From: Patella vulgata | Lineage: Eukaryota; Mollusca; Gastropoda; Patellidae | Length of the DNA stretch: 64,000 bases | Assembly (NCBI RefSeq): GCF_932274485.2 | Contig: NC_065884.2 | Coordinates: 36,103,540-36,167,539 of the forward strand | Direction: 5' to 3' | Shown: positions 1 through 10,197 of the stretch, piece after piece | How positions within the stretch are numbered: the first letter of the stretch is position 1 | Layout: every line of letters starts with the position of its first letter | Position numbers and translations under genes: made by a program | Notes under the pieces: model-generated | Seen by the model: only the letters and a program-made list of their open reading frames with translations | Told to the model about the DNA's origin: nothing | The model's database searches: none

Positions 1-785
1 TTTCGAAAAAGGGGTAACTTTAAAAATTATTTCTGATAATGGGACAAGAGTGGGCAAAAATTTTATTGTTGATTTTGGTAGCACTAGTACCCCTCTACAT
101 AATTACCGTTTACCCATCTTGCCCATACCCGTACCATCGGCTATATTTAATTTCAAAGATAGGGTACTTTCAAGGTGATGGGCGACACCTATTAGTGGTT
201 TCCATACTATGTCTCAGAGACATAGAGCAACATAAATTGGTCATGATGCTTGAATAGTCGAAGACATATACTATCATCACCTACCATCAGTATATCACGC
301 AGTCCCTATTTTGGCCTGGAAAAATGACTCTAAATATGCCTAAATTTTGACTCAAAATCGGTGAAAATAGGCTGAAAATCGTTATAGGGCCATGTCTCCC
401 GAATGGTTAATTTTTGAGATCGGCCCTTTTGGTCAACGAGTAGTCTAGTCGGACTGATTAATTCCTGTGAATATGGATCCGAAGTGCCGACCCCCCACCT
501 TATCACTTTTGCAGGATTTTGCATGGTTTTCTCGTGGAGTGACACTTAACTATATAAATTTCTGGTAAGTTTAATGATAAACCGTATCATTAAAAGAAAA
601 TTTGTTATCGGTGTGACTTTTGTAGAAGAACTCAAACGAAAATTTTGGATATGTAACTTGCAAATCTTAAGACATAAAAATGCTCTATTTGTTGAAAATG
701 TTTTAACAAAAGTTTCTTGCAATAGTGTTCGTAATTTTTTGTAATTTCTCGTGTTTTGAATTGTCTCAGTTTTATATAGTGTAGT
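1..785. other. No gene seen; short piece shared with the CACTG element
   Basis: I see no convincing coding region or RNA gene here. Short open frames lack recognisable motifs. Bases about 488-545 resemble 9222-9290 inside the CACTG-ended element (shared core GATTTTGCATGGTTTTC followed by GTGGA and CACTTAAC), so at least this piece is probably a fragment of that repeat. Confidence 0.4.
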
Positions 786-1560
786 AGTCACTCTCACTTA
801 ATTAAAACCTAAGTTATTGGCCCCAAAGCATCAACCCATCAGATTGTTTCTCTGCTTACCCTAAGCAGAAAATGCTCACCTTCGAACTCCATTTTGGCAA
901 AAAGTCTATTTTTAGCCTTCAAAACAAATATTTTATTCAACTGAGACACATTTGTAAATTGTTTATAATTAAGATATTTGCTTACAATGAACAAATAGAA
1001 TGAACCCATGGGAACATATAGATATTGCAAAATGGTTTCTAACTTGTACGGTTGCAGGGAAATAGACGATTTCTACAAGTCACTTTTCAAGTTTTTGGTC
1101 TATAAAAGTGCCAATTATTACTTGACTTTTATAAAAGTTTCACCATGTGATGCCTTATGCCATTTATGATTTCATAGAATTGATTTAACATTATCATTAT
1201 CACCGGAATTAATATCATTTTGGCAAAAACTGTATTTTTAGCATTCAAAACAAATATTTTTTTGAAGTGAGTTATATTTATTATTCGTTTAAAATTATGA
1301 TATTTGATTCCAATGGACATATATAAATTGGATAAATACGATTATATAGATGTCCAAAAATTGTTTCTAGCATTTTTCCTTGTCAAGAAATAACCAATTT
1401 TGTCAGGATCACATTTTAAGATTTTTTTCGCATTTAAATTTTCTAATAGAAAGTCAGCTAACTTAGTGGTAAGTTAGTAACAAATATTGTCAGTATCACT
1501 TTTTTTGACATAATAACACATGGTAACAAATGTATAAATGAATTTGATATTACTGGATTT
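786..1560 (-). repeat. V-monomer fragment followed by reverse-oriented Y-family body fragment
   Basis: About 786-885 matches the V monomer (CAAAGCATCAACCCATCAGA, then CTTACCCTAAGCAGAAAATG). From about 885 to 1560 the sequence matches the body of Y elements read on the minus strand, with the phrases TTGGTCTATAAAAGTG and ACTTTTCAAG also found near 6180 and, on the plus strand, near 18790. No 5' or 3' terminus is present. Short reverse-strand ORFs here (839-1030, 1129-1320) are repeat shadows. Confidence 0.55.
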
Positions 1561-2081
1561 GGTTGATTCTGCATCAGGGATGGGAGTTTGCCCGTATATT
1601 CCGGACTTGTCCAACGCTATTTTCCAAATGCCTAAACTTGTCCGATTGGGAATATGCTTAATAGGACATCAAGACATGGTGAATAATATTCAAAATTCAA
1701 AAATTAATATAGTTTACTGAGTGTATAACTACCACTCAACCCGATTATCATTATTGATAATATGCTGGATTGATTAGGTAATTAAGTGATCAACATATTT
1801 ATCCTGCTATATCGCCTATACACCTACCTTGATTAACTAGTTAATCTGCCTTAATCCTTTATCGGACAATTCATCAATCCAGAAGTCATTGCTTCTCCTT
1901 TGTCGGGATATGTATCAATCCAATAAGAGTGATTATACTTAATCTACGTGATTGACCCATGATTTCCCCATTGTTGGATGTTTTAATCTCCTTGATATCG
2001 GCCGACAGCATGTAGAAATTAGTCATATATGTCACATATCCTAATTGTACATAACATGTATCTGATAACTCGTCTGCAATA
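1561..2081. other. No gene seen
   Basis: AT-rich sequence without a recognisable gene, terminus or tandem structure. It ends at the target-site duplication of the SINE that follows. Confidence 0.4.
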
Positions 2082-2095
2082 TCACTTCGGTGGAA

Positions 2096-2460
2096 ATGAA
2101 ATGGGGTTTAACGTCCTACGGTTCTGCTCCTATACTGGGCTAATGAAGACGGGCATACGCCATACAGTGTTCTATGAGGGAAATTTTGCCCGGACAGTGG
2201 CACTATCGCCTACTCTTATATCGAATTCCAACTGCCATAGGATCTTTTACGTGCATTCCAATGTATACACAGGACCTCAGATTTTCGTCTCATCTGAAGG
2301 ACTAGACAGCTGTCCTTGTCAGGCCCTCCGTTCTGCACCACTGACAAGGGGGAACCACACCGGAAAATCTAGATGAACTTTCTCGGCCAATGCAGGGATC
2401 GAACCCCCGACCTCCAGGCTAGCGAGCCAACGTCTTAACTACCTAGCCACCGTGGCTCCC
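2096..2460 (-). mobile_element. tRNA-derived SINE, full-length-looking, copy 1
   Basis: Read on the minus strand, the head (2460 leftwards) has an A-box-like TGGCTAGGTAG and a B-box GGGTTCGATCCC, the internal RNA polymerase III promoter of tRNA-derived SINEs. The tail is a short ATTTC repeat at 2096-2110. A 14-bp target-site duplication, TCACTTCGGTGGAA, flanks it at 2082-2095 and 2461-2474. A 115-aa open frame over this copy is a shadow. The element has no protein and would depend on a LINE for movement. Confidence 0.85.
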
Positions 2461-2536
2461 TCACTTCGGTGGAAGTGAGCTTTTTCACACACACACATAT
2501 CCGAAAAATACTAGACAATGCGAACTGAAATTGAAA

Positions 2537-2822
2537 TGAAATGGAAATGAAATGGGGTTTAACGTCCTACTGTTCTGCTCCTAACCTGGGCTAATAAAGA
2601 TGGGCATACGCCATACAGCGTGCCATGAGGGAAATTTTGCCCGGGCAGCGGCGCTACGGCCTACTCTTATATCGAATTCCAACTGCCAAGGGATCTTTTA
2701 CATGCACCCCAATGTGTACATGGGACCTCGGTTTTTCGTCCCATCTGAACGACTAGACAGCTGTGCTCGTCAGGCCCTCCATCCTGCATCACTGAGAAGG
2801 GGAAACCACGCCGGAAAAACAG
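2537..2822 (-). mobile_element. SINE copy 2, head-truncated
   Basis: Same family as the SINE at 2096-2460, with the same ATTTC tail and the same body phrases (GGGCATACGCCATACAG, TTTTACATGCACCCC). The tRNA-like head with A and B boxes is missing, so this copy is 5'-truncated and has no internal promoter. A possible short duplication GAAATGGAA lies on both sides but is ambiguous in this A-rich sequence. Confidence 0.7.
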
Positions 2823-2965
2823 AAATGGAAGTAGAAATCTCGCGAGACGTGTGAAACTATGAAATGAATACGTGACAAATTTCACGAGTCTAATGCCGAA
2901 GAAAAGATTCTAATTTAGATGGCATATTCACGGATTTATGATCATATTTTGAATGGGGTTTATGT

Positions 2966-4527
2966 TTTTATACACCCACATTGAAATGTGGTCATATATT
3001 GTCAATGCCCCAGTCCGTCTGTCTGTTGTCTAGAGGCTAAAGTTAATATCCGATTGACTTTAAATTTATCCACTGTGTTTAAGGTCATGAGATGAAGAAG
3101 CCTGTTGATTTTCGGTTATTTCTGATAATTACTGCAGAGTTATGGCCCTTGATCACTTTGAAAAATATTGTGGACGCTCTAGAGGCTAAAGTTAATATCC
3201 GATTGACTTTAAATTGATGCAGTGTTTAAGTTCATGAGAAGAAGAAGCCTATTGATTTTCAACGATATCCGATAATTACTGCCAGAGTTATGGTCCTTGA
3301 TTACTTTGAAATACCTTGTGGACGCTCTAAAGGCTAAAGTTATTATCCGATTGACTTTAGATTTATACACGGTGTTTAAGGTTGTGAGACGAAAAAGCTC
3401 AGTGATTTTCAACGATTTCTGATAATTACTGCCAGAGTTATGACCCTTGATCACTTTGAAAAATCTTGTTGACATTCTAGAGGCTAAAGTTAATATCCGA
3501 TTGACTTTAAATTTATACACAGTGTTTAAGGTCATGAGATGGAGAATCCTATTGATTTTTAACAATATCTGATAATTACTGCCAGAGTTATGGTCCTTGA
3601 TTACTTTGAAATACCTTGTGGATGCTCTAGAGGCTACAGTTATTATCTGATTGACCTTAAATTTATACACAGTGTTTAAGGTCATTACTGCCAGAGTTAT
3701 GGCCCTTGATCACTTTGAAAAATATTGTGGACGCTCTAGAGGCTAAAGTTAATATCCGATTGACTTTAAATTTATACACAGTGTTTAAGGTCATCCGATT
3801 GACTTTAAATTTATACACAGTGTTTAAGGTCATGAGACGAAGAAGTCTATTGATTTTCAATGATATCCGATAATTACTGCCAGAGTTATGGTCCTTGATC
3901 ACTTTGAAAAATCTTGTGGACGCACTGGGGACAGAAATTAATATCCGATCGACTTTGTTTAAGGTCAAGGGACTGAGAAACCTGTTGATTTTCAATGATT
4001 TCCTATAATTACTGCCACAGTTATGGCCCTTGATCACAATGAAAATTCTTGTGGACGCGCTAGAGGCTAAGGTTAATATCCGATTGACTTTAAATTTATA
4101 CACATTGTTTAAGGTCGTCAGAGAAGCCCATTGATTTACAATGATTTCCGACTTTTACTACCAGAGTTATGGCCCTTGATCACTTTGAAAAATCTTGTGG
4201 ATATTCTAGAAGCTAAAGTTAATATCCGATTGATTTTCAGTTTAAGGTCTTGAGACGAACAAGTATATTGATTTTCAATGAACTTTGAACAGCTAAATCC
4301 ATGAAATTAAATGTTTCGTATACTAAACGTTAGCAAGGGGGAGAAATAAAAGCCAAACAGTTTCTAATGATTTTCGGATAATTACTTATGGAGTTATTAC
4401 TCTTAATCAGATTTTGGTGTATTATAAATGTTTCATTACCAACAATAGAAAAAATATGCGACAACTCTTGTTGACTGCTCGGACTACTTAACTGCTATGG
4501 GCATATGTTTCGTTGCCTGGCAACCTA
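2966..4527 (-). mobile_element. W-family HINE-like element, reverse orientation
   Basis: On the minus strand this runs from the 5' palindrome GTTGCCAGGCAAC (4512-4524) through about eight tandem copies of a roughly 150-bp monomer (3100-4290) to the 3' hairpin around 2972-2993, whose arms are the ATGTGG/CCACAT pair. The monomer carries GGGCCATAACTCTGGCAG and CTCTAGAGCGTCCACAAG. Because 150 is a multiple of three, one reverse frame stays open across several monomers (158 and 146 aa). I treat these frames as non-coding. Confidence 0.7.
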
Positions 4528-5250
4528 TTTTTAAATAAAGAAATAATCATGCTAGGAAATGTTGACGAATATGTCGATTGGAATAGTGTAAGTACTTAAG
4601 TATTTTAGACGATAGCGCGTGCTAGAGTCGAATGCGATTATTTAGCAGATGGTGTCACTCGCTCGTTGTGGTAGAGCGACGTTTATTGCCAAATAAAATT
4701 TCGGAATGTCATTTTTTTACCCTCCGTATATAAGTCAAAACGGAGTATAAGACGAATGCCAGACTTCTGCTGAAAAATGTATCGACTTATGACCCAAAAA
4801 ATACAGTAATTTTGGAGGAATTTGAAAAAGTACAGATCGGCAGTAGTCGGCACACTTTTTGTAGGAATAATAAATTTGAATACCGTACGGGAATTAAATA
4901 TGAAAAATAACGAGGTGCACCTATTTTTTATTACGTACGAATTTGAATATTTTGTTGACACATGATTTTTCTGTGTTGTCTAAAAACTGCCGGCTTAAAT
5001 AACGATAAGAGTTATGTCCCTTTATTTGCGGTAAAAATGTCCGACAAGAAAAATTTTGAAATCCCATCAATGTTCTGCATCCATCTTATAACACGTGTGC
5101 AATGCCTATGTGGAAATCTGTTCAACGGTTTCATTGGTTCTGGAAGTGATATAGTTCAAGGATAACGTGGCACCGAAAGTGACATATTACATAAGTTCAA
5201 GGGTAACATAGCACCGGTGAAACCCGTCATTACTGCTTCGCAGTTCTAGT
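4528..5250 (-). repeat. Unassigned sequence, then 5' fragment of a Y element (reverse)
   Basis: From about 5040 to 5246 the sequence is the 5' part of a Y element on the minus strand: palindrome ACTGCTTCGCAGT at 5232-5244, then the subterminal motif (GGTGAAACCC at 5217-5226 on the plus strand). The remaining 4528-5040 holds no feature I can name. Small ORFs at 4683-4961 (minus) and 4962-5165 (plus) show no motif and I do not support them. Confidence 0.5.
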
Positions 5251-6546
5251 GATGATTGTTTTAACCAAAAAACAATCATGAAACACGTTGGCCATTTTAT
5301 TTTCCACTTGAGCATATCTCAGAAACTACTTGTCGGATCGATCTGATATCTTTGGTATTACGGGAAAGATGGCATGACTTAGAGGTTAAATCTATTTCTA
5401 AACATTCTGCGACAATGCGAAATGTCCGAAATCACTGAAGCTGTCATTTTTATAAAATCGACAGATTTTTACATTTGATACATTTTGACATAGCCGGAGA
5501 ACGGGCAAATAGCTAGGGTACTTTAGATTTTTGATTTTCAACTAATCTGCGCTGATATTAGGCGCGAATTTTTGAAAATTTAAATTTTTACAAAAATCTT
5601 TTTTTATTCATGAATATTTTTTGATGTTATTTTACACAAGATTAAAGGGTCATCGGACTTGAGCAAAAATGTGAACAATTTTTGTCTTAGTAATTTGAGT
5701 TAGCTGCCATTGGTTAATTCAGTTTTTCGTTCCTAGATTAATTATTTATTGTTCAATTTGTATAAAGCAAATTTCATATGCTCCGTTTTCCGAAATGTCA
5801 TTTTTTTTTTTCCCCGTTAAGGTTTCCTATTGGCACTGGAAGTGACATAATTTTACCAAAAACTACAATTTGACAGTTCAGTACCACTTTTTGAAAGCAA
5901 ATTTTCTTTCACCATTTGATGCCTAATGTCACTTATGACTAGGTCAAAGCCTTTTAACACTTTCACTGTCACTGGAAATGATGTCACTTGGGCAAAAACT
6001 GAATTTTTAGCCCTCAAAACATATATTTTATTTAAATTAGTCGGATTTGTTATTTGTCTAAAATTATGATATTTGATTCCAATCAACAAATAGATTGAAC
6101 CAATACGATCATGCAGATACCACAAAATGGTTTCTAACTTGTACGATTGCAGAAAAAAATAGACGATTTTCTACAGGTCACTTTTCAAGGTTTTTGGTCT
6201 ATAAAAGTGGCAATTAATATTTGATTTACATAAAATTTTCACCATGTGATGCCTCATGCCATTTCTGATTTCATAATACTAATTGAACATTTTCATTATC
6301 ACTGGGAGTAATGTAATTTTGTGAGGATCACTTACATGTAACAAATGAATTGATATTGCTGGTTTTGGTTGATTCTGCGTCCATTTTATTTGATGTGTGC
6401 AATGCTTATGTGGAAACCTGTTTAGGGGTTTCATTGGTACCGGAAATGACATAAGTTCAAGGGTAACATGGCACCGGAAGTGACATAAATTCAAGGGTAA
6501 CGTGGCACCGGTGAACCCCGTCATTACTGCATCGCAGTTCTAGTTA
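5251..6546 (-). mobile_element. Y-family HINE-like element, reverse orientation
   Basis: Read on the minus strand, the 5' end is the palindrome ACTGCGATGCAGT (6526-6538) followed by the subterminal motif near 6510-6520. The body matches the plus-strand Y element at 18486-20237, including the distal region with TCTCAGAAACTACTTGTCGG near 5330. The 3' end lies near 5250, directly against the 5' end of the preceding Y fragment, so the two sit head to tail. A perfect 11-bp-stem inverted repeat, ATGATTGTTTT and its complement, lies at 5254-5276. Confidence 0.6.
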
Positions 6547-7010
6547 GAACTAAAGTTATCGTGTCCCAAAGCATCAACCAATCAAATTGCTTATCTCTGC
6601 TTACCCTAAGCAGAAAATGCTCATCTTCGCACTTCATCAAGGCATTCATCTAATAAACACCTTTGCCAAGTGTGAACATTCTAGCTCAATTAGAATGAGA
6701 GTTATTGTGTTCCAAAGTCTCGACCAATCAAATTGCTTATCGCTCTGCTTACCCTGAGCAGAAAATGCTCATTATCAAACTTAGTAAAGGTGTTGATGTA
6801 ATAAAACTATACACCAAATTTCATCACTCTCACTTAATTAGAACTTAAGTTATCGTGTCCCAAAGCATCAACCAATCAAATTGCTTTTCTCTGCTTACCC
6901 TAAGCAGAAACTGCTCATCTTCAAACTCCATCAAGGCATTGACCTAATAAATACCTACACCAAGTTTGAACATTCAAGCTCAATTAGAAGGAGAGTTATT
7001 GTGTCCCAAT
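6547..7010 (+). repeat. V-monomer tandem array (alternating A/B monomers)
   Basis: About three monomers of roughly 147 bp. Two types alternate: A has GTGTCCCAAAGCATCAACC, B has GTTCCAAAGTCTCGACC. Starts at 6561 (A), 6707 (B) and 6855 (A) give spacings of 146 and 148 bp, a 294-bp dimer. Neither the V 5' motif nor its 3' hairpin is present here, so this is an internal piece of a V element. Confidence 0.75.
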
Positions 7011-7012
7011 AG

Positions 7013-7194
7013 GTCTCTTTCCCCCCCATGATTTTGATCTCCAGGACAGATTTTCAGGTATATATCCACAGTATGATGGTGAGCTTGTTTCTATGTATCT
7101 GGAACTGAATCGGGACTTGGAACAAGAATTGCCATTCTTCAAGCGCCAGTTTTCGGCCAAATCTATTTCACTTGTTCCTCATTATGTCACCTGA
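7013..7194 (+). pseudogene. Unidentified exon-like open segment between satellite modules
   Basis: This unique segment is open for about 60 codons and ends with TGA at 7192-7194. It follows a TAG that could be a splice acceptor. The translation is balanced and protein-like, with QDRFSGIYPQYDGE and further on LEQELPFFKRQFSAK before the stop. I do not recognise the family. It sits between a V-monomer array and a W-type module, the position where captured host DNA would lie in a Helitron-like element. It could equally be the last exon of a decayed host gene. Codon-like composition is the only evidence. Confidence 0.3.
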
Positions 7195-7261
7195 AGTGAG
7201 GCAGATGTTCCTTTCTGTCGAAGCTCTTCTCATCTCACACTGCTGAACCCTGCTAATTCAC

Positions 7262-7490
7262 ACTGTTCAATAAAGTGATGCAAGGGTCATAACTCTAGAC
7301 GTAATAAACGGAAATTATTGAAATTAACTAGGCTTCCTCATCTTACTAATGTAAACAACATACATCAATTTTGAAACAATTGGATGATCACTTTTGATGT
7401 TAGAGCGTTCACAAGAAATTGTGGACAACGAACAGACGCAATATACGTCCACATTTCCATGTGGGCGTATAAAAATGGGTGGTCCTTTCA
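7262..7490 (+). mobile_element. W-family 3' fragment with terminal hairpin
   Basis: About one 151-bp-type monomer (phrase GGGTCATAACTCTAGACG) is followed by the W 3' terminus: a hairpin at about 7448-7474 with arms CGTCCACAT and ATGTGGGCG, then TATAAAA. The 5' end is missing. Confidence 0.65.
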
Positions 7491-7755
7491 CAAAGGAGGA
7501 CAACCAAAAGCGTCTTGATATCAAGTAAGATACGCTCGAGATACAGGCTTATCAGTACCTAAACAAAGTGACATTTTCCGTTTAATAAAGTACCATAAAA
7601 AGTTGCCAGCATTTGTTTATGGGGCCAATCTGAAGGCCTACCTAAGCAATCTCAGTAATAAAGCAGATGGTTTGAATTCAGTCTGAGATAGCTTAAATTA
7701 GCCAAATTGTGATATTATGTAATCGTATTGGAATTGATGAATATTTCACCACATA
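7491..7755. other. No gene seen
   Basis: No recognisable gene or repeat terminus. It separates the W fragment from the left end of the CACTG element. Confidence 0.4.
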
Positions 7756-9650
7756 CACTGAGAAGTAGTAAAGATGAGATTTGTACGTTTACAGTATAGT
7801 TTTCTCAGTTTTTAGTAAATTTCTACCAATATCGGTAAAATTCTAATTATCGCAACAAATCTAATACGAAGAGGCTAAAATCTGTAGGTACGGTGTGTTA
7901 ATTAACAGGGGCGAGAAATTGACTGAAAGGTGATATAATTATCGCTAGGGGTGAAAATCTCGGCGACGGTGCGTTTTCTGTACTGGTGTGTTAATTAACA
8001 AACGGGTTAAAAACGACTGACACGGTGTGTATTCTTTGTTTGGTGAGTTTTCTCGAAAGCGTGTTATAACTGCAGCAAAGGTGATTTATCAAGGACCAGC
8101 AGGCTTTATCTGACGCGTAGGTGTTAAATCTAATTTACTGTGCGATTTTTTGTTCGACCGTGTGTTTTACGCAGATTGGTCTTTGTTAAGTGTAGGTCTT
8201 TATACATGGATTTAAACGTGGGATAGGTACATATATCCTTTCTTATACGTATTTCATTTCTTGATGAATACTACATGTTTTGTACTTCGTACCATAGTCG
8301 GACTGCAGTTATTTATATATTTGATCTTTTTTGTGGGTTTAATTAGTTTACAAATTATCGTGCTTAACACTATATAAATGCTTGTATCTTAAAATTGATC
8401 ACACGCAGTACCGTCATTTCCCGATATCATAACCAACCCCAATTTGATTATCCGATATATTCTAATCACCATTGTTATCAGATTAACCAATCTGTTTTCG
8501 AAGCAGCCGTTATATTGTAATCATATTTTCATACAAAAAAGCTTTTCGCCGATTTACATGACATCTTCCCGATATATTCGTATTAGGGTATGTTTGGTTC
8601 CCTTCTTTCAACAGCTTAGATGACCCTTCTTGGACAATTAGTCAAACGTAAAGAAATCTAACTCTCGGTCCCGCATCCGTTGCATGTATAAATCGAAAGC
8701 ACGGACTAGGCACGGCTCCATGTGTCGCCTAGCTTGTTCTATTCTAAAAGCATGCAATCACCTTTGGAAATCACTTTGGTGTCTTTTTTTTTTATTTCGG
8801 TCGCTTTATTTGAAACAATTTTCATAATAAGCCGTAGTAATTTTTTATTTTTTTTTACTGCCAATTCTGCTTAATTGTGTGCGCTTCGAAATCTAAAAAC
8901 TTGACGTAAAACAAATCATGGATACAGGTTTAGAATAGGGTTATAGCATGATCTATGTGTTAAAGGCCTGTTAATACAGTATGAACAATATGGAAAAACC
9001 ACATACAGCAGCCACCATCTTGGATGGCTGGATACCAGAACTGATAGTTTTGACAGAGCGGGTTCTACGACTGCCTAAGCGGGTTCGAAACGCTAGTCTG
9101 TCAATTGCCGATGGTATCGAGTCGTTTAACATCCATATTTTGTCACTATATTGATTAGAACATATAAATATCAGATGATCCAATATCAAAATTGTCAATA
9201 TGAATATGAAAGGAATCGGCCGACCCATCACCTTCCCGATTTTGCACGATTTTGCATGGTTTTCTTGTGGACAAGCACTTAACACCTACGCGTCAGATAA
9301 AGCCTGCTGGTCCTTGATAAATCACCTTTGCTACAGTTATAACACGCTTTTGAGAAAACTCACCAAACAAAGTATACACACCGTGTCAGTTGTTTTTAAC
9401 CCGTTCGTTAATTAACACACCAGTACAGAAAACGCACCGTCGCCGAGATTTTCACACCTAGCGATAATTATATCACCTTTCAGTCAATTTCTCACCCCTG
9501 TTAATTAACACACCGTACCTACAGATTTTAGCCTCTTCGTATTAGACTTGTTGCGATAATTAGAATTTTACCGATATTGGTAGAAATTTACTAAAAACCG
9601 AGAAAACTATACTGTAAACATACAAATCTCACCTTTACTACTTCTCAGTG
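7756..9650. mobile_element. TIR DNA element with 372-bp arms and CACTG/CAGTG ends
   Basis: The left arm 7756-8127 is the reverse complement, with scattered differences, of the right arm 9279-9650. The outermost bases are CACTGAGAAG and CTTCTCAGTG. The trinucleotide ATA on both sides (7753-7755, 9651-9653) is a possible 3-bp target duplication; this and the CACTG start would fit the EnSpm/CACTA superfamily, but I see no transposase, so the assignment is tentative. The 1.15-kb interior holds a 104-aa reverse frame without motifs. A broken second copy lies at 44954-46312. Confidence 0.75.
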
Positions 9651-9751
9651 ATAATAAATATGTTGTAAGTGGTTTCATTTTTGTTCGAAATCACTGCAAA
9701 TTAAGATTCTACACCCTCGAAAACATAGTATTTGACATATTTGGAACGTAA

Positions 9752-9886
9752 CTAGATTGAGGGAAATTCCATTTCAGCTTGTATTTGTCCTGGATCATCC
9801 TCAACCAGCTTTTCTCGCAGTTTAATCATGGAGGCTAATGGACGTTTAATTATTTTAACGTTCTCACAACCGCTAGCCTTGGTCAC
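9752..9886 (-). pseudogene. Candidate terminal exon or coding remnant, unidentified
   Basis: A reverse-strand frame of about 44 codons ends in TAG at 9752-9754. Its C-terminal part reads as ordinary protein (LREKLVEDDPGQIQAEMEF just before the end). No family is recognised and the upstream side runs into a stop. It could be the last exon of a host gene whose other exons lie elsewhere, a decayed copy, or chance. Nothing around it gives a function. Confidence 0.22.
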
Positions 9887-10195
9887 TCAAGGAGGCAGGC
9901 TATCAGCCTTACATTTTTTTTTTATCCCAGTGGTGCATTTTCAAAGAATCCAGTATTTTTCGAGTAAAATTGATTGTGTTTTCTTGCCATACATAGCAAA
10001 TATGACATATTATTATTTCAAATAACTACCCTATAAATACCTTTGTATGAATGCAGCTCTAACACTAATAATTGTATCGAGACACTGCCTAATGTATGAT
10101 ATTCCCCATAGTTCTATATATTGATGGATTTGATTGGCTAGCACATTTATACACCTTAGCTAATCAGCTGTTAAAACAAACTTTTGTTTCATGTA
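9887..10195. other. No gene seen
   Basis: AT-rich sequence up to the TA target site of Tc1 copy 1. A 65-aa plus frame at 9828-10025 shows no motif. Confidence 0.35.
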
Positions 10196-10197
10196 TA

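Noticed and set aside
39-257. 72-aa plus-strand frame
   Set aside because: Hydrophobic start but no motif, no supporting neighbour and ordinary length for chance in this sequence.
2029-2376. 115-aa frame over SINE copy 1
   Set aside because: It begins outside the SINE and crosses its boundary; the SINE itself is a tRNA-derived non-coding repeat.
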